Source of the DNA: Smittia aterrima
Taxonomy: Eukaryota > Arthropoda > Insecta > Diptera > Chironomidae
DNA length: 64,000 nucleotides
Assembly (NCBI GenBank): GCA_033063855.1
Contig: CP093830.1
Span: 6,014,854 to 6,078,853, forward strand
Reading direction: 5' to 3'
Below the pieces are notes generated by a model that saw only the letters and a list, made by a program, of their open reading frames with translations, did not search any database and was not told the DNA's origin. This document shows positions 10,683-22,504 of the stretch, one piece after another (positions within the stretch are counted from its first letter, which is position 1; each line of letters begins with the position of its first letter). The position numbers and the translations under genes are program-made.

Positions 10683-13600
10683 AGAAATCGACAGAAGCTA
10701 AAATGCATTTCGTGGTAAACAGGATCCATGTGCGAAACGAAGCCAAACCGATTTGGACTAAACCAGAATTATCTAAGATTTGTTATTAATTGACAAGCGC
10801 TGTTTTCGTTAGAAATGAGCGATCATCTTGCGAGTGATAAAGTCTTCGTCACGATCCTGTCGATTGCAAAATGATGATCATTGCTCTTAATGAAATTATC
10901 CTCACTTAACACTCAAAAGGAAAAAAGATTCCAAGAGATCGCTGAGTGTGTTAATCAATTATTATGACAACAATCTTAATTGATTTCATCTGATGTTATT
11001 TCGTTTGGAGAATCTTTAATTGCCTTTGTCGAGGCAATAATCGAGTCAGAAAATTAAAAGTTTACATCAAGATCGTGATGATTCACTTCAAAAGGAAGCG
11101 CTGGATTGAATTAACGCCTCGACGCCGCTCAAAAGCTTTCACAAAAAGATGTGAGTGATTTGTTGTGAAAATTGAATCAGACACAAATTAGACATGATAG
11201 ATGCCGAGCTCGAGATAACGTTCCTCAAAGTGAGATCTACTTACGTCCGGATCGCACCTTTGAACCAAAAAAAAAAGTTCTTTAATCTCTCTTCGGCCTT
11301 TTCGAGACTTGTATTGCTATCATATAATTATCGTTGGCTAACCTTCATCTCAACAGATAAATCATGAAAGATTTTAACACTTTTCTTAAATCATTATGAA
11401 ATTATTTTGATTGAAAGTCGAGAGAGTCAAAGAGATGAAGAACAAGAATAGTTTCACACATCTTTGTTCGACTCTTACACTTTAATTGATTCGGTGAGCG
11501 GGGATCAAAGTAAAGTCATGGATAGCAATTGATATCAAGGATGTTTTCACTTCTCGATTATTATCACACGCCCTGTTTATACTTTTTACACAATTCGACG
11601 GAAAATATTGTTTGAAGGTTCTCTTTTTATTGCTCCGAAGTTTAGAATTTCGAAAATCTCCAAATATTTATGCTCGCGTAATAAAAAGTCGATGAGAAAA
11701 TTGAATGAGAAGGTTTTATGATGTTTTGAGTAGTTTCGAGCGTTGGAAAAATATTTACGTCTAAACAGAACATCAAACTTTTTTATTAGAATCTTGTGGG
11801 AAGTCGACGATGAAGTGTTTTTTTTTCTCGAAACTGCAAAACTCGAATCATTAATCTCAAAATCCCCAAGCAACAAAGTCGTTTTCTATTTGCTCAGATT
11901 TTCCAAACGATTTCCCTTGATTTTAATTTATTTCCTCCCCTACCCTCGTTTGCCATCGCTCGTCGTTTGACATATGACTGTAAATATCTCCTAAACAAAA
12001 CACGAGAACTCGCTCGAAACAAATGGGGGATGAACGACGACGCTTTTTCACTGAATCAACGATGAATTGGCAAAATGGATTCTCGACGGATTTTTCAAAT
12101 CGAAACGGTAGACGAAGAACAGAAAGCATTTATCACAAACTCACCCAAACTGCTCGGGTACAAAGGAAGGAAATTAATTGAAATTAAGTTTCGTTTTAGA
12201 CGGATTTGAAATTAAAATTGCCTCCGGCTGAAAAATGCTAATTGAAATTCAAGTTGGAAGCAATGAGATTAATTTTTTTTCGTCTTCCTCAATTTCTCCA
12301 AGCCAACGAGAGCTTTAAACTATGGAACTCCCCTCCATGTTTGTTGAGGAAATTGAGTTCATAATCATCGTCGTCTTAGCGCAGCTTTCGCGGTTGCGCG
12401 GCGGGACAATTAATCATTATAATGATTTTTCATATTTTGAGACTCCCGGCCCCGTCCACTTTTATGATTAATTAATATCCACGTCAATTAATTTTGAAAA
12501 AAACTGTACAAACATTTGCCGTCGTTCTCATTACTTAAACAAAGCGGCGAGCAATTAGTGCACATGCTCGACCCGCTCGAATCGCATGGCGTCATTATCA
12601 ATCAAATCTGTAATTAATTGACATCATTAGGAATCAATCTCTTAAGTGAAATGATATTTAGCATTAGCTAATTCTGTTCCTGAGTGGAAGTACAATCACT
12701 GATAACGTTAATTCAAAGTCTAACTAACGAAGAAGAAAAAAACTGAAATTGAATTAATCCATCAAAGCAATTCGCTGCTTACACGTCCACTCGTGATTGG
12801 TTTTTAATGGAATTAGTCGCTAATTAATTCACGACTCTTCTAAAGCCGCCTTAATGCATCAATTACGAATCGTAAATTGATTGACTGAATGATTTTTTTT
12901 GAAGTGAAAATTTTCTGCTTAATAACTGAGCCGCGCTTTGAGATGAGACAAGAGAATAATTCCATTAAAGCCTTAACGTCTTTGTGAATAAATTTTAAGC
13001 CTCATTTCATTCTTAAGCCCGTCGAGAATCACTTTTTCCATGCCCGTTTGTCTATTCATAAGTTTCACATTTTATAATAATTTTATGTTGAAGTTGTCGG
13101 CGGCGTTTTTCCCTTTGATGTTTCTTCTCTTGCCAAAGCCAATTAGTTAATATTTCTCCTCCTCTCTCGTTCTTTCCCTCATCAAAATGTGGTTGGCGAA
13201 ATCTACTCGAGCACTTTCTTACCGTGTTTCACACATCACACGTCATTTAGAGGCTTTTCAGTCCATGCAATTGTCAGCTTAGCGGAGAGAAAAATTATCG
13301 CTAATTAATATGAAGTTAAACCAAAAATTAGCACCGCAGTCTTCATCCGCTCCAGCTAAATCGCTCATTAGGATTCTCTGCTTTTTTGTCAAAGCGATGA
13401 AAAAGACTTCATTTGGAAGGAGAAAGCTCTTTCGCTTCTTCTTCCACTACAAAGGAAAGCAAACGTTTGCTATTAATGATGATTGCGCATAAGCAGATTG
13501 TATTTACTCAAATGTTTATTTCATTTTTATTCACCGAGCTCATGACTGAGCGGAGCATAAAGAAACGAGTTTCAATTTGAATACAATAACTAATAACTTT

Positions 13601-13900
13601 GCTTTCTTTGCCACAAATTGGATTAATTCAACCGCCTTGCGGGCAAACACTCACAATTTAATTTTAATCGAGTCTCGGATTTTTCACGCGAAGCAGGGTG
13701 GCATTTCATTTAAGCCGCTCAGCGCTCATTGGAATTCATTTGAAAGCTTACGATCAATTTGTGAGCGTAAAATATTGAGAATATCGATTTCAAACATCAA
13801 TCGGCGAAAATTTAATTAGCAAATTAATTTTGATTCGAGATCACGTATCATTGAAAATTCTGAGCGGATCCGATTTCTCCGTTGAAGCTTCGGAAGCAAT
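10683..13900. other. gene-poor region between UGT and repeat arm B
   Basis: No coding gene is supported. The ORFs present either lack an ATG or are short and low in complexity. No RNA gene or mobile element was recognised. Confidence 0.5.
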
Positions 13901-14578
13901 CGACCGCCTGTCGGGAATTTTGAAGCTTCCTCAGACTATTTTTGTGAAAAACAAAACAAAATTACATAATTTCCTTTGATTTTCGGTTCGTGATTCGTGT
14001 GAGGTCAGTTTAAGAGATAATTGTGGTAATTCGAGTGTTCAAGTCTCCTAATGCTTTTCACACAACTCAAGACTGCCGATGCTTAGCAGACACGAAAGCC
14101 ATAAAAGTGATTAATTATTTGCCCTTCTCTTACTGTCTGAAAAGGGAACATCAGTCAATTCAAATCGATTCTCAGGTGCGAAATCTTAATCTTCAAAAAT
14201 CTTGAAGTGAAAACTGTTTCATTGATAACGACAAAGTCGTACCACCCAAAACGTTGAATAAGCTCAAAAGGAAGAGCCGCAGAACAACCAGAAAAGATCA
14301 AATGAATAATTGCATTCTGCACACTCTGAGAGAGTCGCGAGAAGAAACGCGTTGAACATCCAAACAAGGCAATCGCCTTTGCTGTGTTTGCAAAACGTCG
14401 GCGAAATTGCCTTTGATCTTTTGCTTTAATAACTTTCTTGTTGTGTGCAAATCCTCTTAAGACATTGTTAACTTAACTTTTTTTTTGTTCTACGTTCTCT
14501 GCTTTAAACGAATGAAGTTAAAGAAGAAAAACATCAACGAGCTTTCGCATAAGTGTGTGAGTTCATCATTGAGCTTTG
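13901..14578 (-). repeat. inverted segmental duplication, arm B
   Basis: This 678-bp reverse-complement copy of 3701-4369 begins at CGACCGCCTG and ends at GAGCTTTG. The arms flank a ~9.5-kb interval containing the UGT gene. The right edge abuts a block of transposon-derived sequence, which may explain how this copy moved. Confidence 0.88.
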
Positions 14579-14859
14579 TAACTCTTCGAATATATTCAAA
14601 ATTTAACGGTTATGTCCTTAACTTAAATAAATTTTATTATTTTCATTAAAAAGTTTGGTGAGATTGAAAAAATAATTTGTTATTTTATAACTTACACTGG
14701 ATTTTTGGTATGTAAAATTCAAACCCTTCTTTGTTATCTTTGCTCGATCTCTTGCGTACATAGTGTCAACGATGGTTAACGTTAAAAAAATCAATCAAGA
14801 ATAAAACAAAATCTTAGCAAGCAATTTATTAGAAAAGTCAGAATTTTGGCCCAAAATTT

Positions 14860-15200
14860 TTGGGTCACTCAGTCGACGGTTACTTCTTTTATGAAGATCA
14901 AACCAAATTTCTGGGCTTAGCGAAAGAGTTTTGCCAAAAATTGAATACTGATATTGGGGATCAGGTTCAAGATGAAATGTTTGCTTTCGTGACAAAAATG
15001 TCGTCGCTAAATGCTAAGCTTCGTGAAACAACGTTCAAGATGACCGCGAAGCAATATTGGTGCAGCATCGGACGTTTGCAGTTTCCAGAGCTCTACAAGG
15101 TTGCGAAGCCAGTCATCGAGATGATTTGTTCTTCAGCAGCATCCGAACGTTTTGGTCGACTGCAGTAAAGTACTTCAAAGTTTGATCACCCAAAAACGTT
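14860..15200 (+). pseudogene. hAT-family transposase remnant (C-terminal dimerisation region)
   Basis: An open stretch encodes a protein ending ICSSAASERFGRLQ. Before it come QYWCS and FPELYKVAKPVIEM, which match the conserved end of hAT transposases (W, then P-x-L, then SSAASER). There is no proper ATG and no DDE core. After SER the frame shifts: +1 translation gives a better continuation (FW, S-T-A) that soon meets a stop. It is therefore a 5'-truncated, frameshifted fossil of a hAT or domesticated ZBED-like element. No terminal inverted repeats or 8-bp target duplication were located. Confidence 0.68.
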
Positions 15201-15433
15201 AAAGTAATTGACGACAATGTAAAAAAAGAAACGAAATTTTCCGATAAAATTTGACTTTCAGGATCTATTGTGCAAAATTGGGACCATTTTTTTAAAAAAT
15301 TAATTTTGGTTCCAATAAAACCACTATCAAAGAATAAAATTTATGAAAGAAACATCGAATTTGATTGAAAGAGTTTTAATTTAAAGAATTTTAACCAATG
15401 TTCCACTTTTTCATTATTGAGTGCACGCACTCT

Positions 15434-15527
15434 AATTAAATCTTAAATTGTCCAGGAAAACTCCATCTGGTTTAATTTCAGATGAAACCTTTTCATGGTC
15501 GCTTTGTTTTGTTCGATTATTCTGCTC
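15434..15527. repeat. direct repeat, copy 1
   Basis: About 94 bp match 16902-16995 in the same orientation. The shared cores are CAGGAAAACTC, TAATTTCA, GAAACCTTT and TTTTGTTCGATTAT; identity by eye is about 75-80%. The two copies bracket a ~1.4-kb block of decayed coding sequence, so they could be old LTR or UTR remnants or traces of a tandem duplication. Confidence 0.65.
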
Positions 15528-15539
15528 CTGGTAGTCATC

Positions 15540-15608
15540 GAATATAACTATATATTATATTATATTATTATATTACTATATTATTATATTAATATATTAT
15601 ATTATATA
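15540..15608. repeat. A/T-only palindromic tract
   Basis: This nearly pure TATATTA/ATTATA tract of about 69 bp directly follows direct-repeat copy 1. It can form cruciform hairpins and is probably a replication-slippage product. Confidence 0.7.
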
Positions 15609-16242
15609 CCTCAATCCGTCGTGACAATTTGAGCAATCGATCGGCACTCGTAAATTAAGTAATAGATCCTTAACAAGAAAATGTTCGACAAATTCCATGA
15701 CGAACAATCCGCAATCTGTACCATTAGTTTGCTTGAGTTTTAGAATAATCTTTCAAAAAATAAAATTAGAGCAACTTACAGCAAATGAGATTCGTAATGC
15801 GGAATGGAAATATATCTTGATATTTTGCTTCATATTTTCATTATTTTTGCCTCTTGGATGGATGAATGGATGAAAAAAGCTCTCGGAAAAAAGTGTCAAG
15901 TGCAAAATTACCTGCATGACCGCATTCAGGCAGCTCGATGGTAAGAGTTAAGCCTCGTTTCTCGAATTTATGGTATTCTTGGAGAAATTCAGTCAAATCG
16001 AAATAAGCCGGAATGCGCGTTGAAGAGCAAGACGCAAATTGACAGATGAAGTAGCCTCTGTACTGATCTGTTCTTTGATGCTTTCGGAAAGTCGAGTCTA
16101 CTTTGAGGTTAATGCAATGTTCCGAGCAATGTTTTTAAAGGGAGCTTTATCATCAGCTCTTTATTTTTCTTCGCTGTCTTCACAACTTCTCTATAGTCTG
16201 ATAGTTTCGTTGCTACGACAACCATTTCGAATCGTTGATTTG

Positions 16243-16874
16243 TTATTCCCGTATCTTGGATGATGGAAACTTCATTGGGGAAACTTCATCTATAAAATCG
16301 ACTCCGATCCCTTCTAAAACGAGGATTTCCTTCAATTTGCTTTTTTCGGTCAGCAACGTGTACTTGGCCTTACGCATGGCTTTTAAGGATTTCAACTTTG
16401 AATCCGATAGATCGCATAAGCTCAGTTGCTGGCAGCTTGCTGCACTTGAATTTTTCGTTTGAGTCACTGTGCTGCTCCTTCTCGTGATATAGCTCGTAAT
16501 ATTCCAGAAATATATTATATATATATAATATAATATAATATATACATATATAATAAAAATCGATTAGCGAATTCCTTATCAATTGACGTCTTTCGAGGCA
16601 CTTATAGTCCTCCATCTGCGCTTTCAATTCTTTCAGTTTTAATTTTTTGTTTGATTTCGGTATCTTTTGGTGGCGATTCCGATTGTTTTTGACCCGAGAT
16701 TTCTTGTGGAACGGCGGGATTTTGTTCATTTGGGCGTCCTTTTTCAACTTCCAGATTTTGATAAATTGCTTCAATTTTTTCCTTCTGCCGCTTGGCGAAG
16801 GAAAGATCTGGGGCGTCGAAACCTTTAAAGTCGACATCACTTGACAATTGAATCATTGAGTTTTTCAACATCAC
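16243..16874 (-). pseudogene. decayed coding block of unknown origin
   Basis: Overlapping minus-strand frames have protein-like composition. One starts at the ATG at 16874 (MMLKNSMIQLSSDVDFKGF, 90 codons, acidic and Q/P/E/K-rich). Another, at 16243-16467, contains SDSKLKSLKAMRKAKYTLL and reads like coding sequence. They are in different frames, separated by an A/T tract and stops, and I find no splice pattern that joins them. No family is recognised. The position between direct repeats and next to a hAT fossil suggests a dead mobile element or retroposed gene. Confidence 0.35.
16511..16556. repeat. A/T-only (TA/AAT) tract
   Basis: The tract TATATTATATATATATAATA and neighbouring bases interrupt the decayed coding block. 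It is similar in style to the tract at 15540-15608. Confidence 0.7.
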
Positions 16875-16901
16875 TACGCTTTAACATTTTGATTTCTTCG
16901 A

Positions 16902-16995
16902 CTTAAATCTTCAATTTCCCAGGAAAACTCGATTTGTTATAATTTCAAAAGAAACCTTTCCATTGTCGCTGGGTTTTGTTCGATTATTTCGTTCC
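16902..16995. repeat. direct repeat, copy 2
   Basis: This is the partner of 15434-15527. Between it and the RSU1 start (about 460 bp) there is only A/T-rich DNA that must include the RSU1 promoter; no TATA box is obvious. Confidence 0.65.
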
Positions 16996-17459
16996 ATCTA
17001 AAAACAAAAAAAGCTTTCGTTAAAATCAGAAAAAACCCTTTTACCAACAAGACACGAATTTGATTAATGTTTAAAAATCCAAATATTTAAATACTTCGTT
17101 TTTTGCTTAATATTTTCTTATTAGAAACATGAAAATGTTGGCGCGAAGAAATATTTTTAGCAGATCCAACGTTTCTCATGTTTACGAAAATCGAAAGAAA
17201 TATTTTTTTATTTCAACAAAGTTTCATAAACATTTTTAACTTTCCAAAAATATTTTTTTAATTCTAATTCTCTTTTCAATAAATTTCAAGTTGACATCAA
17301 AGTTTTCATTCAAAAAATCTTTTGTTTATTTAAAATAGAATTTCTCTTCATTCCTTGTTTCGTTGAATGAAACGTCAAACATTATAACAATTTCAATTCG
17401 TCTGTCATATCTGTTATACACTTTTCGGAGTAGGGAGCATAAAATATTTTCTTATCAAG

Positions 17460-18748
17460 ATGAGTCAAGTTCAGTGTTTACCCGTCTCTGGCAAGAATAT
17501 GTCGAAAGTAAAAAAAATTATCGAGGAAGCTCGAGATCAGCAAACTCGAGAAATTGACTTGGTCGACAGGAATCTGCATTCGTTCGATGAAATCCCGAAC
17601 ATCTGTGAGTGATGAAAATGTCTCGAGATCATGTCCAAATATGGAAAAATATTTTTACGCCCATATGTTTACAATTTTTTGTTGATTCAAGTTCGAAATG
17701 TTAAATTCTCTTGTGTCTGCTTGTTTTAGTCAATTTGCTGTTCGTCACAAGACTCACGCTTAGTCATAACAAGATTTCTGGTGAGTTCAAGCATAAAAAG
17801 TTTGAAATTCTGTTAGACATTGGAAAATGTTCTTTTAGTATTGCCACCCGCGATCGCAAATTTAAACAATTTGGAAATATTGAATTTGTCAAACAACCAT
17901 TTGGATGAGCTGCCACTGTCGCTCTCGTCGATGCCAAAGCTGAGAATCCTTAATTGCTCAATTAATCGACTCAACTCACTGCCACGGTAAGAAATTGATT
18001 TTGAAGCTAATCATGACATTTAGAAATTTATCTTGAATTAACTTTATTTTATTTTAGCGGCTTTGGAGCCTTCCCTGTTCTCGAAGTGTTGGATTTGTCT
18101 TACAACAATCTCAATGAAAACGTTTTGCCAGGAAACTTCTTCAAGCTCGGTAAGACTTTGATATCACACAACCTGTTGAGCTTTATTCATAATTCAATTT
18201 TAGAAACACTTCGTGCATTGTACTTGGGCGATAATGACTTCGAGTATCTGCCCCCAGAGGTCAAAAACATGAAGAACTTGCAGATTGTAAATTGAATATT
18301 GCTGTTGTAGCAACAACAAATAAATTGCAACTTCAATACTTTTAGCTCGGACTTCGTGACAACGACCTTCTTGAGCTCCCACGTGAGATCGGAGAGTTGA
18401 CTCGTTTGAGGGAACTTCACATTCAAAACAATCGGTTAACTGTCATCCCACCAGAGATTGCGAACTTGGAGCTCTACAGCAACAAGTCAGTGTTCAAAAT
18501 GGAAGAGAATCCTTGGGTTCAACCGATCGATGAACAGTACATGCTCGGCATTAGTCATGTTCTCGAATACATCAAGACGGAAGCTTACAGAATGTGAGTA
18601 GACATTTGAATCGCATCAAAGATATTTTTCGCTGATGATTCATATTTTTAGTTTGTATAATCGTCACGTAACCGGAGGAGGAAAGAGCGCAGTCGCAATA
18701 CCACCGCGAGCTGACAAGTCAAAGAAAGTTTCTCGCGCTCGCTCTTAA
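17460..18748 (+). CDS. Rsu1: Ras suppressor protein 1 (leucine-rich repeat adhesion adaptor)
   Basis: There are seven exons: 17460-17604, 17730-17780, 17839-17986, 18058-18149, 18204-18286, 18346-18593 and 18652-18748, giving 287 aa. An in-frame ATG at 17499 (MSKVKKIIEEAR) matches the usual N-terminus of the family and gives 274 aa, close to the typical 277. The first ATG adds 13 residues. The body is a run of about seven 23-residue leucine-rich repeats: LTLSHNKIS, LEILNLSNNHLDELP, LEVLDLSYNNLNENVLPGNFF, LRALYLGDNDFEYLP, LRELHIQNNRLTVIPPE. A conserved cap (NPWVQPI, LGISHVLEYI) and a basic tail follow. RSU1 binds PINCH in the ILK-PINCH-parvin complex at integrin adhesion sites. Identification is firm. 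The gene converges on the neuroligin-like gene, stops 406 bp apart. Confidence 0.95.
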
Positions 18749-19153
18749 GCCAAAGCCGTCGCATAATTTTTTCAAATCACGACAACGATTTTCTGAACGA
18801 GATTCAATTGAGATCAAAGATGAAATTCACTTAACGTGCCTTTACTAACTCTAAGCCTTTAAAATAATAATTTTAGTATTAATACTTCCTAATCAACTCA
18901 TTTCGTTATGTCTCACTTGAGAAATTGAAAACTTTAATTAAAATTAATTCATGACTTGCGTTCTTCTAATGAGTTCAACTAGAAGCTCGTACACAATGTG
19001 TCGCTAGGCTGGAAACTAATGAGAAGACGTTAAAACACTTTTTAAAATAAATCAAAATTTAACAAAACTCAATTTATTTTACAATTGCTTCGAGGGTGAT
19101 TCAAACGTTTGCTCTCTAAGGATCTAATAAATGCAAAGCACACAGATTGCGGT
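18749..19153. other. convergent 3' UTR interval (RSU1 / neuroligin-like)
   Basis: This 405-bp noncoding gap lies between two converging genes. A plus-strand AATAAA at 19046-19051 could end RSU1 transcripts, in which case the 3' UTRs of the two genes may overlap. No other feature is seen. Confidence 0.5.
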
Positions 19154-22016
19154 TTAAAACTTATTGTTGGTTAAATGATATTTCCAATTCTTAATCTTCA
19201 TGCTCTCTAAGCTGTCGACTTGTTCGTCGACTGTGAATGGCTCAGTGAAATCGAAATTATTTCTTTTTAAACGAGAATTATTATTGTTGCCGTCAGTGAC
19301 ATGCCATTCGCCTCTGGTCGTTTGCTCTCTTGGTTCTTCAACATCTCCACTTGGTGAATCATTCCTCGTTCGTCTTACTTGAAAAATTCTTCGGTCGATC
19401 AGAAGTCTCGACCGGAACATGAACTTTTGTCATAATATCGACGTCGCAGACGAAATACTTTTGTTGTTTCGCTTGAGGATGTAAACGCAAACTCCGAGAA
19501 TCGCGAGGAGCAAACAAACGAGTGTCAGCATCGAGAAGAAAGCGTGTTTGTACTTTGGTGTTGCTAAAAAAGTTGGAAGATTAGTTTTCGTTTGATTCAT
19601 TCAATTTCACTCACAATTTTCGAGAAGTCTGTCTTGCTCTGAGCTCGCTCTTCCCGTCCGGTCTTGATAGTTTTTGTAGAGCGATGGCAGATACTCATAC
19701 CAAAACGAATAAATTCGTCTCAGATAGAAATAGTAATCCGTGTTCTTCGCCACATTTGTCGCTGCCGTGTCGAACTGTCTTGAGATTCGATGACCCTCCT
19801 CATATCCGTTATTGACATTACTCAGATGGTAAGGATTGAACTGCTGGGTGGCGACTGGATGAGCACTTGAGACGACGACTTGGATTCTCTCTTCAGTATC
19901 AGAAGACAACATGTCTTCGATCTTGTCTCGATTCTGCTCGAACGAAGAGTCTTTGAGAATGCGATTGTGAAGCAAACTGTCAATCTTAGTTCCAAGAATT
20001 TTGATGTACTTCGTGTTTGAGTTGTAAGGATGCCACGAGTCGAAGAGACGATCAGGCGTTGGATTTCTAAAATCGAGAATTTAGTTGTGATCACTCTCTC
20101 GAGACTTTTCCTTACCCAGTCTTAATGAAATCTCCAAAAAGTTGTTTGAACTTCTTGCAAAGTTTGTCTTCAGTCTGCGACAATCTCTTTCTTGAAATTT
20201 GTTTAAACAGACTCGGTCCAAAAAGAAAAGGAAGATCAGAACTATGTTGAGCTCCTAAAAAACAAAAATTTATTTTTCTGTTTAAATTTTAAATAAATCA
20301 CACTCACCGCCAAAGTAATTTATGTTTCCTCTCATGTCCATTGAGTTAGAATGGTGAAAAACGTACACAAAAATGTTGTTGTTGACACTTCTTTGCTGTT
20401 CGACCGTGCCAAAGTCGAGCAATTTTCCGCTTGTGACCTTTTGTCTCGCCATCGAAATGTTGTGATCACTGATTACGACTTGGTCAGTTTGATCGAATGG
20501 CGCAGAAAGCATTTCAATTGTTTTGAACAGCGGCAACTCATAAGCAATCTCAGTTGTGATCTTGATGAGGGAGTTCAGGAGATGAGACGTCGTCTTGGGA
20601 ACTTGATGGAAGTAATGCCAATTAATCGCATCGCGAATCTGTTTATCGAACTTTTATTTCTCTAGAACTCAAAAATGATTTATTTCAACTCACCTGACGT
20701 TTATTAAAACCATCAAAGTGTGATCTTGTCAACAGCGAAGGTAACACACTCGTTTCAATGTAGTTTTTCAATTTTCGGTATCCTTGCTTGCCATAGTTCA
20801 TCAACATATCTGAAAACACAATTTCAATCATCATTATATTTGAATGAAAACATTTCACGGTCATCTCTTTACCATCGACAAACGCCCCCTCGTTACTTGT
20901 GATCCCAAATAAAACTGGAACGTCTATTGTGCGATTATATTCAGTAATCAACCTAAATGGAAAATTCAAAAACATTCTTGCGTCAATGTTTTCGACGTAG
21001 GAATCGACGACTGGTCCGAAATATCGATTGCTTCGATTCTCATTACGAACGATGCTCTCATACGCTTTCAGAAGCTCATCCAAACTCTTCTCTTGCAAAC
21101 ACTTCAGCATCAGCTTCTCATCAACTGAATCGCAGGTCAATAAACGAACGAAATCTTCCGATGCGTCGTGATTGATTGGATACGGCGCAAACATGCTGCC
21201 AGACATCAACACAGCTCGTGAAAAGATTCCTGGAACAACAGAGCTTTAGTATTCGCTAATAAATTCATTCCGCTTCGTTCATTACGTTTGGTCTTTGGTG
21301 ACAACAAATGATAAATACTGTTGTAAACACCCATCGGACCATGACCGAGTAAAGTGACGTTGCCTTTATCGCCGCCGAACTTCTGAATGTTCTCGTCGAT
21401 CCACTGGAAAGCCATGAGTTGATCCATCAATCCAAGGTTTCCAGGGCTTAGGTTGTTATCAAGTGATAACCATCCAAACACGTTCATTCGATATTGAATT
21501 GTTATCACGATAATTCCTTCAGCTGCTAAGTCAAGCCCAGAGATTCTGTTTGTCGACCAGTCGTGAGTCTCTTCGCCTGTGATAACGATAACGACTGGGA
21601 AACCTCCGATTTTGATCGCAGTTTCTGGAGCCCAAATGTTGAGATAAAGACAATCTTCCGATGATTTTCGGAATCGACTGTCTTGAGTGTCTTCAAAGCT
21701 TTCTAGCTGAGGACAGATTGACTTAAAGTCTCTTGCGTAATAAGTTCTATTCCATGACTGAGGAGGTTTGGGAGCGACGAAGCGATTAGTGGCAAGCGGC
21801 GGCTCAGCATATGGAACGCCTAAATACGCGTAGATCGGAATTCGCGATGATTCTGGGAATATTTTTAGCTAAACGAAGATTAATTAGAGAAATCAATTTG
21901 AGATCTTCACAACTTACCCCAACTAAGACTCCTTGATTCACTCTTATGTTTACATCTTGACAAAGGGACTTGTCGATCAAGAAAAGAAGAAATAGACACA
22001 ACACGAGAGGATTCAT
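19154..22016 (-). CDS. neuroligin/gliotactin-like cholinesterase-fold adhesion protein, catalytically dead
   Basis: Exons on the minus strand are 22016-21918, 21868-21286, 21229-20873, 20809-20694, 20638-20308, 20254-20116, 20066-19615, 19563-19459 and 19377-19154, giving 801 aa. All introns are GT-AG and keep frame. There is a signal peptide (1-19), then an alpha/beta-hydrolase ectodomain with PIYAYLGVPYAEPP, EDCLYLNIWAP and FGGDKGNVTLLG. The nucleophile elbow reads GHGPMG instead of GESAG, so the serine is glycine (codon 21338-21340). The acidic (TSNEGAF) and histidine (AQHSSDLPFLFG) sites remain. A membrane span (LTLVCLLLAILGVCVYIL) precedes a cytoplasmic tail. This points to a type I adhesion receptor rather than an esterase. 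If the last intron (19378-19458) is retained, translation stops at TGA 19432-19430, giving 736 aa with a very short tail. Neuroligin versus gliotactin versus a fly-specific paralogue is unresolved. Confidence 0.85.
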
Positions 22017-22496
22017 TGCGCAGCTAAGGAGACTTCAAAGACATTCCTTCACGCAACCAATTAACTGAATTTCTCTCTTTATTAAACGAACGTCTCAGTG
22101 GCTAATTTATTATTTCAGCTTAAACTTTAATCAGCACATCCACTACTTTCAATGTTACATTTTAAACTGAGAAGTCTGAGTGTGTAATTAAGTGAATGGA
22201 GAGAATTGAAATGCCCTGGCTTAGTTCGAGTGTTGCGTGAGTTGAATCGAAGCGATGAAAATGTTCTCAAGCTTTTGGATGTTGCAGAACTTTTAAATTT
22301 TCCCCCAAATGAGCGAACGATCGGCAACAACGAAGTTAACACTCATACAATTACGAATGTTAACATGACAATCAAGAGTCTTGTACAACAGAGCAGAACT
22401 AGCGGAAAGAATCGTGTGAACATTTGGATTAATTCTCCCTCTCGATGTGTTTTACTCGATGGAAATACCTTGAATACATTTGAGCGTCGCGAACGA

Positions 22497-22504
22497 TGAC
22501 GTCA
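22497..22504. promoter_or_regulatory. palindromic CRE-like site
   Basis: TGACGTCA is a perfect match to the cAMP-response element bound by CREB/ATF proteins. It lies 481 bp upstream of the neuroligin-like start codon. A single 8-mer may be chance. Confidence 0.3.

Noticed and set aside
14155..14367. 70-codon minus-strand ORF inside repeat arm B
   Set aside because: It starts with TTG, and the homologous stretch in arm A is frameshifted by an extra T. Two near-identical copies with a broken frame argue against coding.
19430..19432. Stop-codon readthrough at TGA-C as the main explanation for the neuroligin-like long tail
   Set aside because: A consensus frame-preserving 81-bp intron removes the stop, which is simpler. 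Readthrough is kept only as an alternative.
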